Source: Desulfobulbus sp.
Lineage (GTDB): Bacteria > Desulfobacterota > Desulfobulbia > Desulfobulbales > Desulfobulbaceae
Length of the DNA: 6,545 nucleotides
Reading direction: 5' to 3'
Assembly (NCBI GenBank): GCA_030602145.1
Contig: JAUWAH010000140.1
Coordinates: 1 to 6,545, forward strand
Numbering within the stretch: the first letter of the stretch is position 1; every line of letters starts with the position of its first letter. The notes beneath the pieces were generated by a model that was not told where the DNA came from, searched no databases, and worked only from the letters and a program-made list of their open reading frames with translations. The position numbers and the translations under genes are program-made. Shown piece by piece: positions 1-5,590 of this stretch.

Positions 1-692
1 CTTCGCGGACCGTCCCCTTTGTCTCCAAAGCCACCGGCGTGCCGCTGGCCAAGATCGCCACCAAGGTGATGCTGGGGATGGGGTTGGAAGAGCTTGGTTT
101 CACCAAGGAAAAAACGATGCCCCATTGGGCGGTCAAGGAAGCGGTCTTTCCCTTTGATCGATTCCAGAACGTCGACACCCTCCTGGGTCCGGAAATGAAG
201 TCCACCGGTGAGGTCATGGGCATCGACGACGACCTGGGTTTGGCCCTGGCCAAGTCGCAAATGGCCACCAGCGCCCAGTTGCCCGAAAAGGGCACGGTCT
301 TTGTCAGTGTCCGGCATGGCGACAAGGATGCCGTCCTTGCCGTGGCCAAGAAACTCGACGAGTTGGGGTATGCCATTCTGGCCACCCGGGGAACCGCCGC
401 CAAGTTGATGGAGGCCGGCATAGCCTGCACCGAGGTCAACAAGATTTCCCAAGGGCGCCCCCACATCCTCGACAAGATCCAGGACGGTCAGGTTCAATGG
501 ATTCTCAATACCTCGGCCGGCAATCGGACCACCGAGGACTCCTATATCATCCGCCGGGCGGCCCTTGATTACCATATCCCCTATACCACCACCATCACCG
601 GCGGCCTGGCCATGACCCAAGCCATGGAATCGATGCGCCACAAGGAAGTGGGGGTCAAGACCATTCAGGAATATGCAAAGTTCATTGACTGA
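1..692 (+). CDS. carB: Carbamoyl-phosphate synthase large chain, C-terminal part (5' truncated by window)
   Basis: The reading frame is open from base 3 to the TGA at 690-692, giving the last 229 residues of a protein that is about 1070 residues in the family. The large chain makes carbamoyl phosphate from bicarbonate, ammonia (channelled from the CarA glutaminase) and two ATP, feeding pyrimidine and arginine synthesis in the cytoplasm. The visible start, SRTVPFVSKATGVPLAK, is the end of the second ATP-grasp (carbamate kinase) half. It is followed by the family blocks VKEAVFPFDRF and LLGPEMKSTGEVMG. From about residue 95 of the fragment comes the MGS-like allosteric domain, with SVRHGDKD, ATRGTA, GRPHILDKI and NTSAGNRTTEDS. 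The last is the nucleotide/ornithine effector region in the E. coli enzyme. The C-terminus ends at the usual place, so the gene is truncated only by the window edge. An internal GTG at 39 is not a start. ftsH follows after 107 bases. Confidence 0.97.
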   Translation, partial: SRTVPFVSKATGVPLAKIATKVMLGMGLEELGFTKEKTMPHWAVKEAVFPFDRFQNVDTLLGPEMKSTGEVMGIDDDLGLALAKSQMATSAQLPEKGTVFVSVRHGDKDAVLAVAKKLDELGYAILATRGTAAKLMEAGIACTEVNKISQGRPHILDKIQDGQVQWILNTSAGNRTTEDSYIIRRAALDYHIPYTTTITGGLAMTQAMESMRHKEVGVKTIQEYAKFID

Positions 693-723
693 AGGAAAAT
701 CGATGTTAGAGTGCACACATATG

Positions 724-729
724 TATACT
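724..729 (+). promoter_or_regulatory. Possible -10 element for ftsH
   Basis: TATACT matches the sigma-70 -10 consensus at five of six positions and lies in the carB-ftsH spacer. It would start ftsH RNA near base 736 with a leader of about 64 bases. No convincing -35 lies 16-18 bases upstream (the sequence there is CGATGT-like). A TTGACT at 685-690 is too far away for normal spacing. ftsH may instead be reached by read-through from carB. Confidence 0.3.
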
Positions 730-763
730 GGCGGATGAGAGAGTGCGGTCCCGGGAGTCCGCC
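730..763 (+). other. GC-rich hairpin in carB-ftsH spacer
   Basis: GGCGGA (730-735) pairs with TCCGCC (758-763), extended inward by one T-G wobble (736/757), leaving a loop of about 20 bases. No T-run follows, so this is not a standard intrinsic terminator. It may stabilise the carB 3' end, weakly attenuate, or be chance in GC-rich DNA. Confidence 0.25.
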
Positions 764-787
764 GCTTGGTCGCAACGACGATGATGT

Positions 788-802
788 GGAGATAACTGTT
801 TG
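788..802 (+). promoter_or_regulatory. Ribosome binding site fixing the ftsH TTG start
   Basis: GGAG at 788-791 lies 8 bases before the TTG at 800-802. Nearby ATGs at 781 and 784 are in another frame, and the ftsH frame is closed by TGA at 782-784, so TTG is the only sensible start. Confidence 0.75.
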
Positions 803-2647
803 AATACATTTTATAAAAATCTCAGTATGTGGTTGGTCATCGGTCTGACGATGATTCTGCTGTTCCAGCTGTTCAACAAGCCGCAAAGTCAAAGCAATTC
901 GATTACCTACAGCGAATTCTGGGGCAGCGTCGAAAGTGGCGCGGTGCACAAGGTCAGTATCCAGGGAACCGAAATCACCGGTATCGGCAAGGACGGCCGC
1001 CCCTTCAAGACCGTCGCCCCCGACGACGCCGGCCTCATTCCCATGCTGCGGGAATCCGATGTCGATATCCAGGTGAAGAAACCCGAGGAAACACCCTGGT
1101 ATCTCACCGTCTTCATTTCCTGGTTTCCCATGCTGCTCTTGATCGGGGTGTGGATTTTCTTCATGCGCCAGATGCAGATGGGCGGCAAAGGCGGGGCATT
1201 GTCCTTCGGCAAGACCCGGGCCAAGTTGCAGGCCGAGGGTGAGGTCAAGGTCACGTTCAAGGATGTGGCCGGCATTGATGAGGCCAAGGCAGAGCTTGAG
1301 GAAATTATAGATTTCCTCCGTGATCCGCAGAAATTCACCAAGCTTGGCGGGCGCATTCCAAAAGGTGTGCTCCTGGCCGGCCCCCCGGGAACCGGCAAGA
1401 CACTGTTGGCCCGCGCCATCGCCGGCGAGGCCGGGGTTCCTTTTTTCACCATCTCCGGTTCCGATTTTGTTGAGATGTTTGTCGGGGTCGGCGCCTCGCG
1501 GGTGCGTGATCTGTTCGGCCAGGGCAAGAAAAATGCACCATGCATCATTTTTATCGACGAGATCGACGCGGTCGGACGGCATCGGGGCGCCGGTCTCGGC
1601 GGCGGTCATGACGAACGCGAGCAGACCCTCAATCAGTTGCTGGTGGAGATGGACGGCTTTGAGGGCAACGACGGCGTCATCATTATCGCCGCCACCAACC
1701 GACCCGATGTGCTTGACCCCGCCCTGCTGCGGCCGGGTCGTTTCGATCGGCAGGTGGTGGTGCCAGTTCCGGATGTGAAGGGACGGGAGATGATCCTGGA
1801 GATTTACGGCAAGAAGACTAAATTGGCCGCCGATGTCGACATGGCGGTGATTGCCCGCGGGACCCCCGGTTTTTCGGGAGCTGACCTTGAAAACCTGGTC
1901 AATGAGGCCGCTCTGATGGCGGCGCGCGAAAGCAAGGACGAGGTGGACGCCGCCATGCTGGAACGGGCCAAGGACAAGGTGTTGATGGGCGCAGAACGCA
2001 AATCCATGATCATCAGCCCCCGTGAAAAGGAAATCACCGCCTATCACGAGGCCGGCCACGCCCTGGTGGCCCGGTTGTTGCCCGGCACGGATCCGATCCA
2101 CAAGGTGACCATCATCCCCCGCGGCCGGGCCCTCGGCCTGACCATGCAGTTGCCCATGGATGAAAAATACACGCATGCCCGAGGGTTTCTGCTTAATTCC
2201 ATCGCCATCCTCTTCGGCGGCCGGGTGGCGGAGAAGCTGGTCTTCAATGAGATCACCACCGGTGCCGGCAACGACATCGAACGGGCCAGCGAATTGGCCC
2301 GCAAGATGGTCTGCGAGTGGGGAATGAGCGAAGAGTTGGGCCCCCTGGCCTACGGCAAGAGGGAGGAGCACATCTTTCTCGGCCGGGAGATCGCCCAACA
2401 TCGCGATTACAGCGAACAGACCGCCCAAAAGATCGATGCCGCCGTCAGACAGCTTATTGTCGAGGCCAACGACAAGGTGACCCGCCTGCTTCAAGACAAC
2501 ATGGACATCCTCAAGGCCATTGCCGATGAGCTGCTTGAACGGGAAACCATCGTCCTCGACGATCTGGACCGGATCATCGCCGAACATCGCGGCGGTGCCA
2601 AGAGCGAGGCTGTTGCCGAAGAAAGTACGGAAACAGCGGCGGCCTGA
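800..2647 (+). CDS. ftsH: ATP-dependent zinc metalloprotease FtsH
   Basis: This 615-residue inner-membrane AAA+ protease forms a hexamer that pulls out and degrades damaged membrane proteins and selected cytoplasmic regulators. The first membrane helix is at about residues 9-25, with an extracytoplasmic segment at about 26-98. The second helix is at about 100-122. The AAA+ module carries Walker A GPPGTGKT (194-201), pore motif FVGVGA (227-232), Walker B IIFIDEID (249-256), and the second region of homology with RPGRFDR, whose Arg314 and Arg317 are the likely arginine fingers. The M41 protease domain has HEAGH (416-420: zinc ligands His416 and His420, catalytic Glu417), and Asp492 is the probable third zinc ligand. 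The tail (from about 600) is Ala/Glu-rich and variable. Start: TTG at 800, with GGAG at 788-791 and an 8-base spacer; an in-frame TGA at 782-784 rules out a longer form, and the first residues ([15 protein letters not shown]) are typical of the family. The gene ends in a strong terminator, so it is probably separate from folP despite the common ftsH-folP pairing. Confidence 0.98.
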   Translation: MNTFYKNLSMWLVIGLTMILLFQLFNKPQSQSNSITYSEFWGSVESGAVHKVSIQGTEITGIGKDGRPFKTVAPDDAGLIPMLRESDVDIQVKKPEETPWYLTVFISWFPMLLLIGVWIFFMRQMQMGGKGGALSFGKTRAKLQAEGEVKVTFKDVAGIDEAKAELEEIIDFLRDPQKFTKLGGRIPKGVLLAGPPGTGKTLLARAIAGEAGVPFFTISGSDFVEMFVGVGASRVRDLFGQGKKNAPCIIFIDEIDAVGRHRGAGLGGGHDEREQTLNQLLVEMDGFEGNDGVIIIAATNRPDVLDPALLRPGRFDRQVVVPVPDVKGREMILEIYGKKTKLAADVDMAVIARGTPGFSGADLENLVNEAALMAARESKDEVDAAMLERAKDKVLMGAERKSMIISPREKEITAYHEAGHALVARLLPGTDPIHKVTIIPRGRALGLTMQLPMDEKYTHARGFLLNSIAILFGGRVAEKLVFNEITTGAGNDIERASELARKMVCEWGMSEELGPLAYGKREEHIFLGREIAQHRDYSEQTAQKIDAAVRQLIVEANDKVTRLLQDNMDILKAIADELLERETIVLDDLDRIIAEHRGGAKSEAVAEESTETAAA

Positions 2648-2667
2648 ATCGTCCAGCCGGTTCTGTC

Positions 2668-2711
2668 AAGGTGGATTGTCTTCAAGTAGTGAAGGCGATC
2701 CACCTTTTTTT
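2668..2711 (+). terminator. Intrinsic terminator of ftsH
   Basis: AAGGTGGATTGTCTTCA (2668-2684) pairs with 2690-2706 over 17 positions, including two G-U wobbles, around a 5-base loop AGTAG. T-run 2705-2711 follows directly. It begins 20 bases after the ftsH stop. This predicts that most ftsH transcripts end here and that folP has its own promoter. Confidence 0.93.
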
Positions 2712-2846
2712 ATTGGAATGTGCTGGTTCCGAGACGGGGCCATGCCGGAGTTCGGACCTTTCACAGTTCGTGGTGCCGGCCAAGCTGGTTCAAAGTCATA
2801 TTGGTGAATCGTGGTAGATTGGAAAAGAGTCGGAAAACGGTTTTTT

Positions 2847-2920
2847 TGTCATTTCGAGCGGAGCGAGAATTCTCTGGAATAATAAAGAAATCTCTTGTTT
2901 CTGCGCTCCTCGAAATGACA
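2847..2920. repeat. Imperfect inverted-repeat element ('TGTCATTTCGAG' type)
   Basis: TGTCATTTCGAG (2847-2858) is perfectly inverted as CTCGAAATGACA (2909-2920). With small bulges the pairing continues inward: 2861-2865 with 2904-2908, then 2866-2869 with 2899-2902, giving about 21 pairs around a loop rich in A and T. From memory, repeats of this kind, with ends like GTCATTTCGAGCGAAGCGAG, are scattered in many copies through genomes of Desulfobacterota, Bacteroidetes and others, and often give spurious peptides of the type 'FERSE...LLEMT'. The translation here (SFRAEREF and ALLEMTY) fits. The element is non-coding. It lies 42 bases before folP and would be a large hairpin in the folP leader. 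Confidence 0.75.
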
Positions 2921-2962
2921 TACATCCACTTGTTACAAGACTATCAATTAGAAGGGGCCGCC

Positions 2963-3757
2963 ATGGAATACCGAGTCCGGATCATGGGCATTCTCAACGT
3001 CACCCCCGACTCCTTTTCCGATGGCGGCCGCTGGACCGGCGAGGCAACCTGTGAGGCCCGCATCGATCAACTCTTGGCAGACGGTGCCGACATTATCGAT
3101 GTCGGTGGCGAATCGACCCGACCCTTTGCCGAGCCGGTGAGTGCCGAGGAAGAGATGGACCGGGTCATTCCTGCCATCAGGAAAATCAGGCAACGCAGCG
3201 CAATTCCCATCTCCATCGACACCACCAAGGCGACGGTGGCACGGGCGGCCATCGATGCCGGGGCGAATATGATCAACGACATCTCGGCCCTGCGCCACGA
3301 TGCGGCAATGATCGAGGTGGCCTGTTCCTTCGATGGACCGGTGGTGATCATGCACATGCAGGGGACCCCCTGCACCATGCAGGTCAATCCCCGATACGAG
3401 GATGTGGTGGGCGAAATCAACACGTTTCTGGCCGGACGGATCGAATGGCTGGAACGCGAAGGAATCGAACGCTCCCGGATCATCGTCGACCCCGGCATCG
3501 GCTTCGGCAAGACCCTCGACCATAACCTGACCATTCTCAGGAATATCCCCTCCTTCAAACAGCATGGCTGTGAGGTCTTGATCGGTCATTCCCGTAAATC
3601 CTTTCTTGGTCAATTGCTTGATATTCTCCCCGCCGAACGCGATGGAGCGACCGCGCTGATTTCGGCATTGTGCGCCCGGCAGGGAGTCGATTTCCTCAGG
3701 GTGCATGATGTGCGCAGCACCAGGCAGGCAATTCGGTTGCTGCACGCCTTGGCTTGA
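2963..3757 (+). CDS. folP: Dihydropteroate synthase
   Basis: The 264-residue cytoplasmic TIM-barrel enzyme condenses 6-hydroxymethyl-7,8-dihydropterin pyrophosphate with p-aminobenzoate to give 7,8-dihydropteroate in folate synthesis; it is the sulfonamide target. All signature blocks are present: GILNVTPDSFSDGG (9-22), DVGGESTRP (46-54), SIDTTK (84-89), NDISA (105-109), MHMQGTP (130-136), DPGIGFGKT (176-184), GHSRKSF (208-214) and RVHDV (246-250). By match to E. coli FolP, the substrate residues Asn12, Thr52, Arg53, Asp86, Asn105, Asp176, Lys212, Arg246 and His248 are all kept, so it should be active. Start: ATG 2963, with AAGGGG at 2952-2957 and a 5-base spacer; the core motif begins at residue 9, as expected. 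A longer in-frame form from 2720 would translate the upstream repeat and is rejected. In many Desulfobacterota the following gene is a diadenylate cyclase; here it is serA. Confidence 0.97.
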   Translation: MEYRVRIMGILNVTPDSFSDGGRWTGEATCEARIDQLLADGADIIDVGGESTRPFAEPVSAEEEMDRVIPAIRKIRQRSAIPISIDTTKATVARAAIDAGANMINDISALRHDAAMIEVACSFDGPVVIMHMQGTPCTMQVNPRYEDVVGEINTFLAGRIEWLEREGIERSRIIVDPGIGFGKTLDHNLTILRNIPSFKQHGCEVLIGHSRKSFLGQLLDILPAERDGATALISALCARQGVDFLRVHDVRSTRQAIRLLHALA

Positions 3758-3760
3758 TTT

Positions 3761-3820
3761 CAGGATGGAAGCAACAGTCCGTCTCCACATGGCTGAGAAA
3801 TCCTCCCTGTTGCTTGCCTG
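3761..3820 (+). other. Hairpin directly after folP
   Basis: AAGCAACAG (3769-3777) pairs perfectly with CTGTTGCTT (3807-3815). Outside it, CAGG (3761-3764) pairs with CCTG (3817-3820) across an uneven internal loop. It starts three bases after the folP stop. There is no T-run immediately after it, so it is not a classic terminator; it may protect the folP mRNA 3' end or assist Rho-type termination. Confidence 0.4.
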
Positions 3821-3842
3821 GGACCGTAATCCGCCATTTTGC

Positions 3843-3870
3843 TTGACAAAACAAAGTGGTTTGCTTTACG
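3843..3870 (+). promoter_or_regulatory. Probable sigma-70 promoter for serA
   Basis: A perfect -35 TTGACA (3843-3848) is followed after 16 bases by TTTACG (3865-3870), a weak -10 preceded by TGC (3862-3864), which makes an extended -10. Transcription would start near 3877 and give a leader of about 185 bases. The weak -10 leaves some doubt. Confidence 0.5.
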
Positions 3871-4061
3871 TTGTGCCGCTTTTCATAGAACCTTAGCCGA
3901 CGGCAGGGTTCCATACTCCGTTCTCCAGACATCCTCGTTTGCCATTTTGTTGCCATCGAAGCGGTGTTGCTGGTGTTCGACCCATGTCGGAGAAGAGCGG
4001 TTCGCATGGTCTGCTCCTCATGCCAGAATACTTGTATGTCATTTTCAATAAGGACGAAAAC

Positions 4062-5264
4062 ATGAAACAATTCAGAATCAAAACCATCAACGCGATTGCC
4101 AAGGAAGGGCTGAAGCTGTTCAGCGAGCGGTTTGCCGTCAACGCCGATGAAGAGAATCCGGAAGGGATCGTCGTGCGCAGTTCCAAGGTGGACATCTCTG
4201 CCTTTCCCGGCCTGCTGGCGATAGCGCGAGCCGGAGCTGGGGTCAATAACATCCCTGTGGACGAGGCCACTGAAAAGGGCATCTGTGTCTTCAACACACC
4301 GGGCGCCAACGCCAATGCGGTGGTCGAACTGGTCTACACCTCACTGGGCATCTGGTTGCGCAATGTTGAGAAGTCCATCGAGTTTTGCCAGGGGCTGACC
4401 GGCATGAACGACGAGGAGATCAATCGTGAGGTAGAGGCCCGGAAGAAAAAGTTCAAGGGCGAGGAGATGGCCGGCAAGACCATGGCGGTGTTCGGCCTGG
4501 GCAAGATCGGGGTCGGTGTTGCCAATGCCGGCCTACAGCACGGCTTGCGGGTCCTTGGTTTTGACCCCTTTCCTGCTCTGGACAATATCCACCATCTGGC
4601 CCCCGATGTCGTCCTGACGCGCTCCCGCAAGGAAGCCCTGAGCGATGCCGATTTCATTTCCATCCACATGCCGCTCAACAAAAACACCCGCAACTACGTC
4701 ACCGACAAAGACTTTCTGGAGTTTGTCAAGGAAGGGGCTGTGCTGATCAACTATGCCCGCGGACCGATTGTCGATGAAGACGCTGTTCTGGCGGCACTGG
4801 CCAACGGCAAGCTGCGCGGTCACATTTCCGACTTTCCTTCGGTCAATTTTCTCGGCCACGAGAAAATCCTGCTGACTCCGCACCTCGGTGCCTCCACCTC
4901 CGAGTCCGAGGAGAACTGCGCCACCATGGCGGTGAAGGAACTGAAGAATTACCTGGAGTTCGGCAACATCGTTCACAGCGTCAACTTTCCCAACATCGAG
5001 ACTATTCCCACCGTCGATGTGCACACCCGCCTGACGGTCATCAACCGGGACCAGCCGGGCATGATCGGTATAATCAGTAATATCCTCGGCGACGAGAAGA
5101 TCAATATCATGAATTACAACAACAAGAGCAACGGTACAGTCGGTTACAACATTATCGACTGTGCCGGGCCGGTGCCGGATGAGGTGCACGCCAAGATAGC
5201 TCAGCAGGAAGGGGTCTTGCGGGTGCGGATTATTCCGCTCGAAATTCGTGGCCGCATGGGGTAA
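4062..5264 (+). CDS. serA: D-3-phosphoglycerate dehydrogenase, short ACT-domain type
   Basis: This 400-residue cytoplasmic enzyme should oxidise 3-phosphoglycerate with NAD to 3-phosphohydroxypyruvate, the first step of serine synthesis. Residues 1-100 form the first part of the substrate domain (ARAGAGVNNIP at 55-65, FNTPGANANAV at 77-87). The NAD-binding domain has GLGKIG (145-150), with Asp168 likely contacting the adenosine ribose. YARGPIVDED (231-240) supplies catalytic Arg233, and LTPHLGAS (271-278) catalytic His274. An ACT domain follows at about 322-395 (TVINRDQPGMIGIISNIL region), the usual site of serine feedback. The canonical catalytic Glu of the 'DVFxxEP' loop is not at its expected place, where DFPSVNF stands; I recall DFP as normal for this short subfamily. 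Start: ATG 4062, with AGGA at 4051-4054 and 7-base spacing. ATG 4020 lacks a ribosome binding site. No serC is next to it, so assignment rests on the sequence; another 2-hydroxyacid dehydrogenase role is less likely. Confidence 0.9.
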   Translation: MKQFRIKTINAIAKEGLKLFSERFAVNADEENPEGIVVRSSKVDISAFPGLLAIARAGAGVNNIPVDEATEKGICVFNTPGANANAVVELVYTSLGIWLRNVEKSIEFCQGLTGMNDEEINREVEARKKKFKGEEMAGKTMAVFGLGKIGVGVANAGLQHGLRVLGFDPFPALDNIHHLAPDVVLTRSRKEALSDADFISIHMPLNKNTRNYVTDKDFLEFVKEGAVLINYARGPIVDEDAVLAALANGKLRGHISDFPSVNFLGHEKILLTPHLGASTSESEENCATMAVKELKNYLEFGNIVHSVNFPNIETIPTVDVHTRLTVINRDQPGMIGIISNILGDEKINIMNYNNKSNGTVGYNIIDCAGPVPDEVHAKIAQQEGVLRVRIIPLEIRGRMG

Positions 5265-5326
5265 CCGGGTAAAACTTCCTACGATGGAGTGAAAATTTTT
5301 GTTTTCCGTATAAATTAAAATAATCA

Positions 5327-5361
5327 GGTAACATTTTAAAATTATACCATTATTTTTTTTT
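5327..5361 (+). terminator. Possible AT-rich terminator of serA (palindrome plus T9)
   Basis: Bases 5327-5348 form a near-palindrome centred on TTTTAAAA, with outer arms GGTA/TACC; 9 of 11 positions pair. A run of nine T follows at 5353-5361. This could end serA transcripts 63 bases past the stop, though the stem is weak. Alternatively it is a regulator binding site: its centre lies about 185 bases upstream of the predicted sigma-54 start, a possible place for an enhancer-binding protein. Confidence 0.4.
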
Positions 5362-5496
5362 CTTCCCGCGAGGAGCTGTAAACGGTGCAATAATTTTTAC
5401 CCGACCTGATTGTGGTATGGAGGCGGTGGCGATTTGTTTGCACTTATAGACTTGAAATAACGAGAATTGTATCTTTTTGTGTCTTGTGTGGTAACA

Positions 5497-5512
5497 TGGC
5501 ACGAGGCATGCT
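5497..5512 (+). promoter_or_regulatory. Sigma-54 (RpoN) -24/-12 promoter
   Basis: TGGCACGAGGCATGCT matches the published sigma-54 consensus TGGCACG-N4-TTGCW at every defined position except one (A for the first T of TTGC). The invariant GG (-24) and GC (-12) have exact spacing. Transcription should begin near 5523 and point to the DUF362 gene. The same bases also contain TGC-TATAGA (5509-5517), a decent extended -10 for sigma-70, but no -35 partner is evident. Sigma-54 use would need an enhancer-binding protein, not in this window. Confidence 0.7.
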
Positions 5513-5522
5513 ATAGAAAGAG

Positions 5523-5585
5523 TAATTCTTCATCTCTTCTCTCCTTTTCCGGCTTGACTCCTTGTGGGTTAAGCCGGTTTTTTTT
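5523..5585 (+). ncRNA. Candidate short sigma-54-dependent RNA or terminated leader
   Basis: The predicted transcript runs from about 5523 (12 bases past the -12 GC) to the T-run at 5578-5585, about 63 bases. Its first half is almost purely pyrimidine (TTCTTCATCTCTTCTCTCC at 5525-5543), complementary in character to Shine-Dalgarno sequences. The second half is a terminator hairpin with eight T. Promoter, unpaired CU-rich segment and U-tailed hairpin are the usual parts of a small regulatory RNA. The same layout also fits an attenuated leader of the following gene. No known family was recognised. Confidence 0.4.
5549..5585 (+). terminator. Strong intrinsic terminator just before the DUF362 start codon
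   Basis: CCGGCTT (5549-5555) pairs with AAGCCGG (5571-5577), and the stem continues inward through 5556-5560 with 5566-5570 (two G-U pairs), 12 pairs in all around loop CTTGT. Eight T follow at 5578-5585. The T-run ends five bases before the ATG at 5591. It may end RNA from serA, end the short RNA from the sigma-54 promoter, or act as a conditional attenuator of the downstream gene. Confidence 0.9.
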
Positions 5586-5590
5586 GAGCC

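Larger units (their letters stand above)
2648..2962. other. ftsH-folP intergenic region
   Basis: This 315-base gap holds the ftsH terminator (2668-2711) and an inverted-repeat element (2847-2920). Between them, 2712-2846 shows no gene. The only promoter-like site I see there is an extended -10 (TGG then TAGATT, 2812-2820) without a good -35; it could drive folP with a leader of about 135 bases that includes the repeat. The folP frame stays open upstream to 2720, but that stretch translates across the repeat and has no family similarity. Confidence 0.6.
3758..4061. other. folP-serA intergenic region
   Basis: This 304-base gap contains no believable gene. It holds the post-folP hairpin (3761-3820), a promoter candidate (3843-3870) and a leader of about 185 bases before serA. 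Although the serA frame is open back to 3939, the upstream codons resemble nothing in the family. I recognised no known riboswitch or T-box in the leader. Confidence 0.6.
5265..5590. other. AT-rich regulatory island between serA and the DUF362 gene
   Basis: This 326-base gap has no credible gene on either strand. From about 5285 to 5400 it is strikingly AT-rich compared with the genes around it. It contains a palindrome plus T-run (5327-5361), the inverted pair GTGCAA (5385-5390) / TTGCAC (5438-5443), the inverted pair CGGGTAAAA (5266-5274) / TTTTACCCG (5395-5403), a sigma-54 promoter (5497-5512), a CU-rich stretch (5524-5550) and a strong terminator (5549-5585). I recognised no known riboswitch. 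Confidence 0.7.

Noticed and set aside
685..713. TTGACT at 685-690 as the -35 of an ftsH promoter
   Set aside because: No acceptable -10 lies 16-18 bases downstream (AGAGTG region), and the good TATACT is 33 bases away.
665..2587. 640-residue open frame on the - strand opposite ftsH
   Set aside because: It is a mirror of the ftsH codon pattern in GC-rich DNA, has low-complexity composition and no family resemblance, and overlaps an unmistakable gene entirely.
2771..2786. Possible second sigma-54 site (TGGTGCCGGCCAAGCT) upstream of folP
   Set aside because: It keeps the GG and GC at correct spacing but misses the consensus at five other positions; expected by chance in GC-rich DNA.
2784..2796. 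tRNA T-arm-like string (GGTTCAAAGTC)
   Set aside because: No acceptor, D or anticodon stem can be built around it.
2720..2962. N-terminal extension of folP by 81 codons
   Set aside because: The extension translates through the inverted repeat and has no folate-synthase similarity; ATG 2963 has a good ribosome binding site and the normal family N-terminus.
2948..3790. 280-residue - strand frame opposite folP
   Set aside because: It lies antisense to a fully conserved folP and shows no recognisable domain.
3939..4061. N-terminal extension of serA by 41 codons, including ATG 4020
   Set aside because: No ribosome binding site before those starts and no family similarity; ATG 4062 has AGGA at proper spacing and begins with the family's usual MKQFRIKTIN.
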